Shown here: positions 42,009-50,541 of the stretch, in pieces | Layout of the letters: each line of letters opens with the position of its first letter | How positions within the stretch are numbered: position 1 is the stretch's first letter | From: CAZCDS01 sp964497585 | GTDB lineage: Bacteria; Desulfobacterota; Desulfomonilia; Desulfomonilales; Desulfomonilaceae | Direction of reading: 5' to 3' | Length of the DNA stretch: 64,000 nt | Assembly: GCA_964497585.1 (NCBI GenBank) | Contig: CAZCDS010000014.1 | Location: 57,972-121,971, forward strand | Program-made: the position numbers and the translations under genes | Notes under the pieces: generated by a model | What the model was told of the DNA's origin: nothing | Database searches by the model: none | Seen by the model: only the letters and a program-made list of their open reading frames with translations

Positions 42009-43928
42009 ATGGAGCCTCAGCCGGAAGGCGTCAAGCTCGACACGCTGCCAAAGCTTCTCAGGTACCGGGCCCTGACAGCCGGCGGACGCGAGATAGCCAT
42101 GCGCGTCAAGGATCGTGGTATTTGGAAGGCATACACCTGGAACGAGTACCACGACAAGGTCAGGGACCTCAGCCTTGGCATGGTGAGCCTCGGCTTCAGC
42201 AATGGGGAAAAAATCTCGATTATCGGTGAGAACAAGCCGGAGTGGTACTGGGCCCAGTTGGCAGCGCTCTGCGCCGGCGGGGCCGCAGTGGGCATCTACA
42301 CCGACTGCCAGGCGCCGGAGGTGAAGTACTTTGTTGAACACTCCGACTCCACCTTCGTCGTGGCCCACGATCAGGAGCAGGTCGACAAGCTCCTGGAAAT
42401 CAAGAAAGAACTACCTCTCCTGAGGAAGATCATCTACTGGGACCCCAAAGGTCTGTGGGCTTACGAGGATCCCGACCTGCTCTCCATGGACCGGGTCATG
42501 GAGATGGGGCGCAGCCTCCGTGAAGAGAATCCCACCCTCTTTGACGAACTGATCGATCAGGGCCAATCGAAGGATCTTGCGGTTCTGTGCTACACCTCCG
42601 GGACCACCGGCCTGCCCAAAGGGGCTATGCTCGATTACAATTTCCTTGTGGCCGGCGTCGTCGAATGGGCCAAGGTCGATCGGTGGGCCGACGGCAAACG
42701 GGAATACCTCTCGTTCATTCCTCCTGCTTGGGCGACGGAGCAGGCCCTCGGCATCGCAGGGAATCTCGTGACAGGGGTGCGGGTGAATTTTCCCGAAGAA
42801 CCCGAAACCGTCCAACAGAATATCCGTGAGATCGGGCCGGCCGTCATCTTCTTCGGCGCGCGGCTCTGGGAAAACCTCAACAGCATGGTTCAGGCCCGGA
42901 TTATCGATACCACGCCTCTGCGCCGTTGGCTCTACCATCGATTCCTCGGAGTCGCACTTAAAGTTGCGGATCGGAAGATCGAACGCAAGCCGCTCGGGGC
43001 CTGGCAAACATTCCTCGGATGGTTGGCCCGTCAATTGGTCTTCCGGTCATTGCGCGACAGGATCGGTCTTTCCGGAGTGCGGGTGGTCTATTCAGCCGGG
43101 GGAGCGCTGAGTCCTGAGATTGTCCGCTTCTTCCTCGCGCTCGGGATCGAAATCAAGCTCTTCTATGGGAGCACGGAGATGGGGGCAGTGTCGATTCCGC
43201 GGCCCGGAGAGATTCACCCGGAAACCTCGGGAAGGCCAATGCCTTGGGCCGAGGTGAGGATAGCCGACGACGGTGAGATCCAGGTCAAGAGCGAGTTCAT
43301 GTACGCGGGTTACTACAAGAACCCCGAAGCCACGGCCGCACGCCTCAAGGAGGGCTTCTATTGCAGCGAAGATTTCGGGCACATCAATGAAGAAGGTCAC
43401 CTAATCGTTATCGACCGTATGGAAGATCTCAAGACGCTCTCCACCGGTCAGAAGTTCTCGCCCCAGTATACCGAGGTTCGCCTCAGATTCAGCCCTTACA
43501 TCAAGGACGCGATCGTCGTTGGAGGTGAGGAGCGGGAGTTCGTCACCTCACTGATCAACATCGACCTGGACAATGTCGGGCGCTACGCGGAAGCCAATCA
43601 TGTCCCGTACACGACCTTCACGGACCTGTCACAGAAGCCTCAGGTCATCGACCTGGTCAACGAGGAGATCCGAAAGGTCAATCGAACGCTTCCCGAGCAC
43701 GCCCGCATTCGCTTCTTCGTCAACCTCCACAAGGAGTTCGATGCGGACGAGGCTGAACTGACGCGAACCCGCAAACTTAGGCGAACCTTTGTGGAAGAGC
43801 GATACAAGAATCTTATCGATGCGCTTTACGGCGATGAGGAAGAGATCGCGGTGGAAGCCCAAGTCACGTACCGGGACGGCCGGGAGGGCGTTATTCGGAC
43901 CGCCATCCGGGTCAACAGGGTGGACTGA
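42009..43928 (+). CDS. AMP-forming acyl-CoA ligase (long-chain type)
   Basis: 639 aa. The AMP-binding P-loop is CYTSGTTGLPKGAML (about 195-209); later motifs are YGSTEMG, TSGRPMPWAEVRI, and the hinge region EDFGHINEEGHLIVIDRMEDLKTLSTGQKFSPQYTE, which matches ACSL-type (FAA1-like) ligases. It activates a carboxylic acid to its CoA thioester with ATP. Lying between livG (3 bp away) and livH (16 bp), it is embedded in the transporter operon, so it most likely activates the imported acid. The chain is that of long-chain ligases, but aromatic or terpenoid acids are also possible substrates. Confidence 0.9.
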   Translation: MEPQPEGVKLDTLPKLLRYRALTAGGREIAMRVKDRGIWKAYTWNEYHDKVRDLSLGMVSLGFSNGEKISIIGENKPEWYWAQLAALCAGGAAVGIYTDCQAPEVKYFVEHSDSTFVVAHDQEQVDKLLEIKKELPLLRKIIYWDPKGLWAYEDPDLLSMDRVMEMGRSLREENPTLFDELIDQGQSKDLAVLCYTSGTTGLPKGAMLDYNFLVAGVVEWAKVDRWADGKREYLSFIPPAWATEQALGIAGNLVTGVRVNFPEEPETVQQNIREIGPAVIFFGARLWENLNSMVQARIIDTTPLRRWLYHRFLGVALKVADRKIERKPLGAWQTFLGWLARQLVFRSLRDRIGLSGVRVVYSAGGALSPEIVRFFLALGIEIKLFYGSTEMGAVSIPRPGEIHPETSGRPMPWAEVRIADDGEIQVKSEFMYAGYYKNPEATAARLKEGFYCSEDFGHINEEGHLIVIDRMEDLKTLSTGQKFSPQYTEVRLRFSPYIKDAIVVGGEEREFVTSLINIDLDNVGRYAEANHVPYTTFTDLSQKPQVIDLVNEEIRKVNRTLPEHARIRFFVNLHKEFDADEAELTRTRKLRRTFVEERYKNLIDALYGDEEEIAVEAQVTYRDGREGVIRTAIRVNRVD

Positions 43929-43944
43929 AAGGTAATCCTTTGAC

Positions 43945-44829
43945 ATGAACGAGTTCTTGCAGCTACTCCTCCTGGGACTTCTCGAAGGCGCGCTTTACGC
44001 CATGGTAGCCGCGTCCATCGTCCTGGTGTACAAGTCGACCCACGTGGTGAGTCTGGCTCATGGTCAGTTCATGGCATTCGGTGCGCTCGCTCTCTGGTTC
44101 GCACTGGTGAATTTGCACCTGCCTTTCATTGTGGCGGTGGTGTTGGCGCTCGGATTCGCCGCAGTCCTCGGGTGGGGAGTCGAGCGCTTCGCGATGAGGC
44201 CGCTGATCGGCCAGCCGCTGTTTGCTGCGTTTCTCACCACCTTCGCGGTCTTCCTGATGATGGACGGGATGTTCCAACTGATACTCAAGGGCGAATCGGC
44301 GAGTTTCTCTTCCTACCTTCCCGGAGGCACGGTCTCGATTACCGGGGTTCCTCTGCCGATTACGCAACTGCTGAGCTTCGCCGCGGCCATAGCGCTCTTC
44401 CTCGGTCTTGCGATCTTCTTTCGTTTTACCAAGGCGGGATTGGGTATGCGTGCCACTGCAGAAGACCACCAGCTTGCGCAGAGCACGGGCGTTACCGTTC
44501 GGTCGATCTTTTCGCTGATCTGGATCATTTCCGCGCTTGTGGCGACCGTGGCGGGAATCGCTCTGGCCAATGTGATGGACATTTACTATCCCCTCCCCTA
44601 TCTCGGCATCAAGGGCCTCATCGTGGCGCTGGTAGGCGGCCTGGAATCGCTTCCCGGGGCGTTGCTCGCCGGGCTGCTGCTGGGAATGCTGGAGAATATC
44701 AGTGCGGGCTATCTCGATCCCCTGGTCGGGGGAGGCGTCAAGGAGGTCGCTTCCTACGTCTTGTTGCTGCTTGTCCTTCTGATAAGGCCCTACGGCCTCC
44801 TCGGACTGGTCAGAATCGAGAGGATATAG
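43945..44829 (+). CDS. livH: Branched-chain-type ABC transporter permease LivH
   Basis: 294 aa, about eight membrane segments. Family features: LLLGLLEGALYAMVAASIVLVYKSTHVVSLAHGQFMAFGA in parts, the loop GMRATAEDHQLAQSTGV which contacts the ATPase, and the C-terminal LVGGLESLPGALLAGLLLGMLEN. It forms half of the membrane channel with LivM, whose gene begins 1 base after this stop. The ribosome site is GAAAGG, a little distant. Substrate class is hydrophobic amino acids or carboxylates; the operon suggests a carboxylic acid. Confidence 0.9.
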   Translation: MNEFLQLLLLGLLEGALYAMVAASIVLVYKSTHVVSLAHGQFMAFGALALWFALVNLHLPFIVAVVLALGFAAVLGWGVERFAMRPLIGQPLFAAFLTTFAVFLMMDGMFQLILKGESASFSSYLPGGTVSITGVPLPITQLLSFAAAIALFLGLAIFFRFTKAGLGMRATAEDHQLAQSTGVTVRSIFSLIWIISALVATVAGIALANVMDIYYPLPYLGIKGLIVALVGGLESLPGALLAGLLLGMLENISAGYLDPLVGGGVKEVASYVLLLLVLLIRPYGLLGLVRIERI

Positions 44830-44830
44830 C

Positions 44831-45880
44831 ATGTGGAGACCCTGTGGAACCTTTGATGAGACGTACCGGCAGGACATGGCCATCATCCGGACGCTGCCTC
44901 GGTGGATTCTGCTTGTCTTGGCTTTGACGGTACTGTTTCTCGTGCCTGTCTTCGGATCCTATTACCTGGTGAGTTTCATCAACACGCTGGGGATAGCGAT
45001 CATCGTGGTTCTGGGGCTTCAGATCGTGACCGGTTATTGCGGGCAGGTCTCTTTCGGGCAGGCCGCGTTTATGGCCGTAGGGGCGTATACGTCTGCGATT
45101 CTGACGATGCAGGCGGGGCTCTCCTTCTGGGTTGCAATGCCGGTGGCGGGAGTAATCACTGGGATCTACGGGCTGCTCGGCGGAGCACCTTCCATGCGCA
45201 TCAAGGGCTTCTACCTGGCCATCGCAACCATCGCGATTCATTTCGTCACCATGTGGCTTGTGCTCCATCTCTCGATCACGGGTAGGGCCGTGGGGCTCGC
45301 GGTCGATCCTCCGCGGCTCGGCTCCTTCGTTTTCGATACCGACGAGAGGATGTTCTACATCATCATTCCCGTGATGCTCCTGATGACCTATGCGGCCCGC
45401 AACCTCGTGAGGACCCGGGTGGGAAGAGCCTTCGTCGCGGTCCGGGACAACGATCTGGCTGCTCAGGTGATGGGGATCAATCTTTATTATTACAAATTGT
45501 TGGCCTTTTTCATTTCGTGCTTCTACGCGGGGGTTGGGGGAGCACTCTACGCGCATCTGACGATGGTGTGTCATCCGGAACAGTATACGCTGCTGCATGG
45601 GCTCTGGTACATCGGTATGCTGATTGTGGGAGGGTTGGGGAGTATACCGGGAGTATTCTTCGGCGTGATCCTGATCCGGGTGCTCGACGAGGTGGTCCTC
45701 CTCGTTTCACCCTATCTGGCCACCTGGTTTCCCTGGCTCGGGGCCGCACCGGCCGCGGGACTGGGGTTGACCGCATTCGGATTCGTGCTCGCGATCTTCC
45801 TGATCCGGGAGCCCCGGGGGCTGGCCCATAGCTGGGAGATCATCAAGGCGTCGTGCCGACTCTATCCCTTTGCCCACTGA
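44831..45880 (+). CDS. livM: Branched-chain-type ABC transporter permease LivM
   Basis: 349 aa, about nine membrane segments. The IVTGYCGQVSFGQAAFMAVGAYTSAIL motif, FVAVRDNDLAAQVMGINLYYYKLLAFFIS (ATPase contact) and LYAHLTMVCHPEQYT are typical for LivM. ATG 44831 follows AGGATATAGC; an internal ATG at 44876 is a possible alternative because the first 15 residues are not typical. Partner of LivH. The C-terminus, REPRGLAHSWEIIKASCRLYPF, matches family length. Confidence 0.9.
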   Translation: MWRPCGTFDETYRQDMAIIRTLPRWILLVLALTVLFLVPVFGSYYLVSFINTLGIAIIVVLGLQIVTGYCGQVSFGQAAFMAVGAYTSAILTMQAGLSFWVAMPVAGVITGIYGLLGGAPSMRIKGFYLAIATIAIHFVTMWLVLHLSITGRAVGLAVDPPRLGSFVFDTDERMFYIIIPVMLLMTYAARNLVRTRVGRAFVAVRDNDLAAQVMGINLYYYKLLAFFISCFYAGVGGALYAHLTMVCHPEQYTLLHGLWYIGMLIVGGLGSIPGVFFGVILIRVLDEVVLLVSPYLATWFPWLGAAPAAGLGLTAFGFVLAIFLIREPRGLAHSWEIIKASCRLYPFAH

Positions 45881-45922
45881 GGCTTAGCGAGCGGTTAAGC
45901 GGTCCCTGACCTTGGGAACGGG

Positions 45923-45957
45923 GGCCGATCCTCGATGGTTGTTAAACGGCCTTTTTA
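45923..45957 (+). terminator. Possible attenuating terminator between livM and livK
   Basis: GGCCG (45923-45927) and CGGCC (45947-45951) can pair around a 19-base loop, followed by TTTTTATT. The stem is short, so it may only partly terminate; it would set a different level for the binding-protein gene downstream. Confidence 0.35.
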
Positions 45958-45990
45958 TTGGAAGTGCCAAGCGAAACAAAGGAGGTTGTA

Positions 45991-47211
45991 ATGAAAACTC
46001 AATGGATCCGGTGGACGGTGGCGGTCCTCGCCGTTGTTATTGTGGCATGGGCCTTCGCCGCCGGCGATGCCCGAGCGAAGGAAGTCGCCTTCCTTGACCT
46101 TTCCGACTTCACGGGTCCTGTTGCCGGCCTGGCCCTCCCGAACAGCCTCGGTATCGAGGACTACATCAAGGACCTCGATACAAAGGGTGGCATCGAAGGG
46201 GTGAAAGTGAAGTACATCGGTGTTGACACCCGGTACGACGTTGCCCGCGCGCTGTCGGCCTTCAAGCGCTACGCAAGGGACCCAAAGGTCGTGACCATTG
46301 AGATCGTCAGCACTCCCCTGGGCAAGATGCTCAAGGCCCTGACCCGCAAGCAGAAGATCGTCATCACCGTTCCGGGCGACGGTGAGTTCCAGGCCCATCC
46401 CGGCAATTTCTTTCCCTGGGGCCCGACCTATCAGGACGCGTTTGCCGCGACAATCGATTGGGTGCTGAAAGACTGGAAAAAGAAGGGAAAGTCAGGCAAA
46501 CCCTCTATTGCGGTGCTGAGCTGGGATAACGCTTACGGAAGGGAGATGCTGCGAGGGGGCAAGGAATACGCAGAGAAGAAGGGCGTCAAAGTTCTGCCTT
46601 CGGAACTCTTCCCGCCGGGAACCCTCAAACACGACGTGTACCTGACCCGCCTGGAGAAGGCCGACGCCAACTATGTGTACGTCGGCGGCGTAGATCCCAC
46701 CCAGACCAACGTCATGAGGGATGCCTCCCGTTTGGGACTGACCAAGAAGATCCAGTTCATCTCCGACTACTGGGGACCGTCGTCGTTGGGAATCAGCCTT
46801 CATCCGAAGGCCCTCGAGGGCATGGTCATCGTCTCGTTCTTCCTCAGAGGAAAAGAGGCCCGCGAAAACCCCGTTGTTAAGCGTATCTGGACCACCTATC
46901 GAAAGAAGCCGATTGAAGAAATGAACGAAGGCTACGGCATGGGCGTGGCCCAGGGCATCACCTTCGCCGGCGCGATCAAGAACGCAATAAAGCGAGTGGG
47001 AAAAGATAAGCTCTCCCGGGAAGAGGTGTACAACTCCTATCAGGACATCACCGGGTTGAGCAGGGACGGCATCCTGGGCCCCTGCGCGTATAGCCCCACG
47101 TCCCGGCGTGGAAGCAAGGTGGTCAAATTCTACAAGGTTACCGGGGGAAAGATCGTCCCCATCACCGGTTGGGTCGAGACCCCTGATGCGGTTTCCCTGC
47201 ACAAGTGGTAA
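45991..47211 (+). CDS. livK: Branched-chain-type ABC transporter substrate-binding protein
   Basis: 406 aa from ATG 45991, with GGAGG at 45981-45985. Signal peptide 1-29 (MKTQWIRWTVAVLAVVIVAW, cleavage near ARA-KE). The mature part follows the type I periplasmic binding fold: VAFLDLSDFTGPVAGLALPNSLG, the GGIEG and VKVKYIGVDTRYDVARALSAFKRY segment, and a long C-terminal lobe ending SLHKW. Members with this N-terminus bind amino acids, aromatic acids or other carboxylates. It gives the transporter its specificity and probably delivers the acid which the embedded ligase activates. Ligand unknown. Confidence 0.88.
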   Translation: MKTQWIRWTVAVLAVVIVAWAFAAGDARAKEVAFLDLSDFTGPVAGLALPNSLGIEDYIKDLDTKGGIEGVKVKYIGVDTRYDVARALSAFKRYARDPKVVTIEIVSTPLGKMLKALTRKQKIVITVPGDGEFQAHPGNFFPWGPTYQDAFAATIDWVLKDWKKKGKSGKPSIAVLSWDNAYGREMLRGGKEYAEKKGVKVLPSELFPPGTLKHDVYLTRLEKADANYVYVGGVDPTQTNVMRDASRLGLTKKIQFISDYWGPSSLGISLHPKALEGMVIVSFFLRGKEARENPVVKRIWTTYRKKPIEEMNEGYGMGVAQGITFAGAIKNAIKRVGKDKLSREEVYNSYQDITGLSRDGILGPCAYSPTSRRGSKVVKFYKVTGGKIVPITGWVETPDAVSLHKW

Positions 47212-47252
47212 CCCGCGAACGCCCCTTTGCATATAGATAAGGAGGAAAGGCT

Positions 47253-47741
47253 ATGAAAGGCTACCGATGGATAACGTGGGGAATCTTCCTCGTATTTGGG
47301 CTCCTCGTCGTGGGACAGAGCGCCGTTGCCGGGGGGGCAAAGCTGGAGGTCGTTCCGGCCAAGACTCCCCTCTCTCCCGCTTTGATCAAGAAGGCGCCGC
47401 TCCAGTTCAAGGGCGCAGGATTCGCACCGAAAGAGATGATCCTGGTGGAGATGATCCCTCCCAAAGGCCTCAAGATCAAGTCGCTCCCTGAAGGAGATAG
47501 AGTGGGTCTCGCTGTCGGCGCGGCGGACCAAAAGGGCAACTTCGACATCAAGATGCATCCGGTGAGTACCCTGAACTGGATCTTCCAGGTTGATTGGACT
47601 CCGAATATGAAGCCCAATCTGAGGAAGATGAGCCCACTTCCTCCCGGGAAGTACGAGGTCGAGGCGTCGGGTATGCAGTCAGGAAAAGCGGCCAAGGCCA
47701 CCTTTGAACTTCTCAAGCCGCCGCCGAAAAAGAAAAAGTAA
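47253..47741 (+). CDS. Small exported protein of unknown function in the liv operon
   Basis: 162 aa. Signal peptide 1-27 (hydrophobic GIFLVFGLLVVGQSAVAGG). The mature 135 residues look like a small beta-sandwich (LQFKGAGFAPKEMILVEMIPP, VGLAVGAADQKGNFDIKM, GKYEVEASGMQSGKAAKATFELL), similar in style to Ig-like or invasion-associated domains, and end in a lysine tail PPPKKKK. ATG 47253 has AAGGAGG upstream. It lies 41 bp after livK and 22 bp before livF, so it is part of the transporter operon. An extra periplasmic or cell-surface ligand-binding role is inferred. Family not recognised. Confidence 0.7.
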   Translation: MKGYRWITWGIFLVFGLLVVGQSAVAGGAKLEVVPAKTPLSPALIKKAPLQFKGAGFAPKEMILVEMIPPKGLKIKSLPEGDRVGLAVGAADQKGNFDIKMHPVSTLNWIFQVDWTPNMKPNLRKMSPLPPGKYEVEASGMQSGKAAKATFELLKPPPKKKK

Positions 47742-47763
47742 CCGGCGGACCTGATGAGGGAAT

Positions 47764-48558
47764 ATGCTCCGGATCAACAACGCCGAGGTCATCTATAGCG
47801 ACGTCATCCTCGTGCTCAAGGGTGTCTCCCTCGAGGCGCCCGAAGGGAAGATCGTGGCCTTGCTCGGCGCCAACGGCGCGGGCAAGACCACGACTCTCAA
47901 GGCCGTGTCGGGAGTCCTTCGCACGGAGCTGGGAGAGGTCACCGATGGGACTATCGAATTCGACGGCAAGCGCATCGACCGAATGGATCCCGAAGAGATC
48001 GTCCGCATGGGCATCGTCCAAGTCATGGAGGGGAGACGTTTGTTCGAGCATCTCACCGTCGAAGAGAATCTCCTCGTGGGAGCCTATCCGAGAAACGATC
48101 CCAACGGCGTGCGCGCGGATCTTGAAAAGTCCTATGAGTATTTCCCACGACTCGAGGATTTGCGGCGCAGAACGAGTGGATACCTCTCGGGTGGAGAGCG
48201 TCAGATGCTCGTCATGGGCAGGGCGCTCATGGGAAGGCCGAAACTGATGCTCCTGGACGAACCGTCCATGGGGCTCAGCCCGCTGCTGGTCAAAGAGATC
48301 TTTAAACTCGTCCAGTTGATTAACCAGCAGGAAGGTGTCTCCATGCTGTTGGTCGAGCAGAACGCCCACATCGCCCTGGGGCTCTCCGAACACGGATACG
48401 TCATGGAAAACGGAAGAATCGTCCTCGACGGTCCCTCGGAGAAGCTCCAGGAAAACGAGGACATCAAGGAGTTCTACCTCGGACTCAGTGACAAAGGAAA
48501 ACGCAAGAGCTACCGTGCCGTCAAACACTACAGGCGGCGCAAGCGGTGGCTCGCATAA
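47764..48558 (+). CDS. livF: Branched-chain-type ABC transporter ATP-binding protein LivF
   Basis: 264 aa. Walker A GANGAGKTT, Q-loop IVQVMEGRRLFEHLTVEENLLVGAY, signature YLSGGERQMLVMGRAL, Walker B LMLLDEPSMGLSPL and switch LVEQNAH identify LivF. The C-terminal 35 residues are basic (GKRKSYRAVKHYRRRKRW), longer than in most LivF proteins, and could contact RNA, DNA or the membrane. Second ATPase of the transporter. Start ATG 47764 with GAGGGAA. Confidence 0.9.
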   Translation: MLRINNAEVIYSDVILVLKGVSLEAPEGKIVALLGANGAGKTTTLKAVSGVLRTELGEVTDGTIEFDGKRIDRMDPEEIVRMGIVQVMEGRRLFEHLTVEENLLVGAYPRNDPNGVRADLEKSYEYFPRLEDLRRRTSGYLSGGERQMLVMGRALMGRPKLMLLDEPSMGLSPLLVKEIFKLVQLINQQEGVSMLLVEQNAHIALGLSEHGYVMENGRIVLDGPSEKLQENEDIKEFYLGLSDKGKRKSYRAVKHYRRRKRWLA

Positions 48559-48596
48559 TGACGACTCGGTTTCGAAGAGAGAAAGTCCTGTGACGG

Positions 48597-49220
48597 ATGG
48601 GTAAGACGCGGCTCTTTCGAGAAGATGAACTGAAATCCCTTGGACAGCGAACGCTGGATCTCTTGCAGTCAAGCATCGAGGCCGGTGACGGGGAAAAGGC
48701 CACGAAGCTCGCGCAAAGGATGTACAACGAGTTCCTTGGGATGCACGACCTGTACCGAGACTGGGTCACATATCTGCTGACCTTCATCGGGAAACGGTTC
48801 GGCGATGAAGTGTTAGCAGAGGCATTAGAGGAGACCGTGGCCGGGTACACCAGCCGCCTGGCCGATCGGTACGTCGGCAAACCTGCCAGGCGCCGTCTGG
48901 AAATGCTCCTCGCCGGATTCAGGGGACATATGCAGCCCTTTGACATCGAAGAGGATGATGAGAAATTCATCATTACGCCTCGGCCCTGTGGGAGTGGTCA
49001 ACGTCAGATAGAAAGCGGCGGCTATGATCCGCCCTCCAACTTCCTGAAGATCCGCCGGGCCCAACCAATGACATTCGGTCGGGCCGATTTCCCGGTCTAC
49101 TGCGCGCACTGCTTCTTCCAGAATCAGATATTGACTGAACCTGGAGGCAAACCCCTTTTTGTAACCGAACCTCCAGACGAACCGGGCAAGAAACCGTGCA
49201 AGATCTATGTGTACAAATGA
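48597..49220 (+). CDS. Cysteine-containing protein of unknown function, possibly metal-binding
   Basis: 207 aa, no signal peptide or membrane segment. Residues 1-110 are helical and acidic (LKSLGQRTLDLLQSSIEAGDGEKATKLAQRM, HDLYRDWV). The C-terminal half has a likely metal site: Cys131 in PRPCGSGQR, YCAHC (Cys169, His171, Cys172) and Cys201 in KPCKIYVY. The arrangement is that of a four-ligand zinc or iron centre with a long loop. It lies 38 bp after livF and about 300 bp before a crotonase gene, so it belongs with the catabolic cluster. I do not recognise the family; a regulator, an accessory protein or an enzyme are all possible. Confidence 0.65.
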   Translation: MGKTRLFREDELKSLGQRTLDLLQSSIEAGDGEKATKLAQRMYNEFLGMHDLYRDWVTYLLTFIGKRFGDEVLAEALEETVAGYTSRLADRYVGKPARRRLEMLLAGFRGHMQPFDIEEDDEKFIITPRPCGSGQRQIESGGYDPPSNFLKIRRAQPMTFGRADFPVYCAHCFFQNQILTEPGGKPLFVTEPPDEPGKKPCKIYVYK

Positions 49221-49528
49221 ATTCGTACCCATTCATCCGACACCATATGATGCGCCGTAGGCCGCCCTTCCGCGGCAAATGAGTCAGTTCGAGCGCTGGA
49301 GAACCGTGGATCTTCTTTCGCCGACCAACGAGCCTATCAATATGACCTGCCGGGTTTCGATCGGGTTTTGCCGAACCCCTCACGTGCGCCCGCTCGAAAC
49401 AACCACTCTTCTCTCGTCCGCCTCCCTTTGGGAGCACGTCGGGGTCAGGGAACATCTTAACCGTTTGAACATGCATCAGGGTGACGATCACTTGGAACAG
49501 AAGCACACCACGCCAAGGAGGTTTTTGG
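49221..49528. other. Intergenic region, no gene seen
   Basis: About 308 bases between the unknown cysteine protein and the second crotonase. No convincing frame, repeat or terminator; an internal promoter for the following genes is possible but not evident. Confidence 0.4.
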
Positions 49529-50338
49529 ATGGACTTTAAGAACCTTATTTACGAAAAAGAAGATCACATCGTTACTATTACGATCAACCGTCCTCAAGTT
49601 CACAACTGCATTAGCGCAGAGACGTCCGACGAGCTGCAGGTAGCCTGGAAGGCGTTTCGCGACGATGATGATGCACTCGTGGCGGTCTATACGGGTGCTG
49701 GAGATGAAGCCTTTTCCGCGGGGTGGGATCTCCAAGACGCCGCGGCCTTGCACACCATTGGTGACTACGAGGAGTACCGACAGAGTATCTACAATTGCGA
49801 GGGGTACTGTGGTTACACCAAGCGTATGGACATCTTCAAACCGATCATCGCTGCGGTGAACGGGTACTGCTTCGCGGCCGGGCTCGAGAATGCTTTGCTC
49901 GCGGACATCCGCATAGCAGCCGAACGAGCGGAATTCGGTTGTCTCGAGCGTCGCTGGAACATCGTGGCCGGTGACGGGCTCTCTGTCCGCTTGCCGCTCG
50001 TAGTGGGATACGCGAAGGCCCTGGAGCTGCTAATTACCGGTCGGCGTATCGATGCCCAGGAAGCGTACCGCATTGGGCTCGTCAATGAGATCGTTCCCAA
50101 CGGCCAGGCTCTGAAACGAGCGAAGGAACTTGCCGGGGAAATCGCGGAACTCCCCCAGGGCGCGCTCCGGTCGGACAAGGAGTCACTCATCAGGGGGTTT
50201 GGACGACCCATTGAGGAGAGACTTCGCATCGAGCAGGAAATGCTCCTCTCCATGTTCATGCGCAAGGACAAGCACGCGTACGGCGCGGCTTCCTTTCTCG
50301 GCAAAAAGAAGCCGGAATGGAAGCACCACGGGCTTTAG
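49529..50338 (+). CDS. Enoyl-CoA hydratase/isomerase family protein
   Basis: 269 aa from ATG 49529, with AAGGAGG upstream. Crotonase features: HIVTITINRPQVHNCI, AFSAGWDLQDAAAL (oxyanion hole) and VNGYCFAAGLENALLADIRIAAERAEFGCLERRWNIVAGDG. The first glutamate is in AGLENA, and CLERRW offers one near the second position. LPLVVGYAKALELLITGRRIDAQEAYRIGLVNEIV is the usual continuation. A hydratase step is likely, in contrast with the atypical crotonase at 37168. An extra stretch YRQSIYNCEGYCGYTKRMD probably shapes the substrate pocket. Confidence 0.88.
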   Translation: MDFKNLIYEKEDHIVTITINRPQVHNCISAETSDELQVAWKAFRDDDDALVAVYTGAGDEAFSAGWDLQDAAALHTIGDYEEYRQSIYNCEGYCGYTKRMDIFKPIIAAVNGYCFAAGLENALLADIRIAAERAEFGCLERRWNIVAGDGLSVRLPLVVGYAKALELLITGRRIDAQEAYRIGLVNEIVPNGQALKRAKELAGEIAELPQGALRSDKESLIRGFGRPIEERLRIEQEMLLSMFMRKDKHAYGAASFLGKKKPEWKHHGL

Positions 50339-50541
50339 AGTAGTGCGCGCTCGAACGGAGAAGATCCACGTTTCCCTCTGTTTTCGAACGCCCTCGCGGA
50401 TCAATTCGAGCCCGACGGAAGAATAGTAGGACCGGCAAGAGGAAAGAAACGCTCACCGATGAAGCACCCTGCTGCGAAAGAGGACCGCTCCTTCGCTCCT
50501 CGAAGAAGCGAACAGACGTCACAGAGATAGCGTTACTTCAG

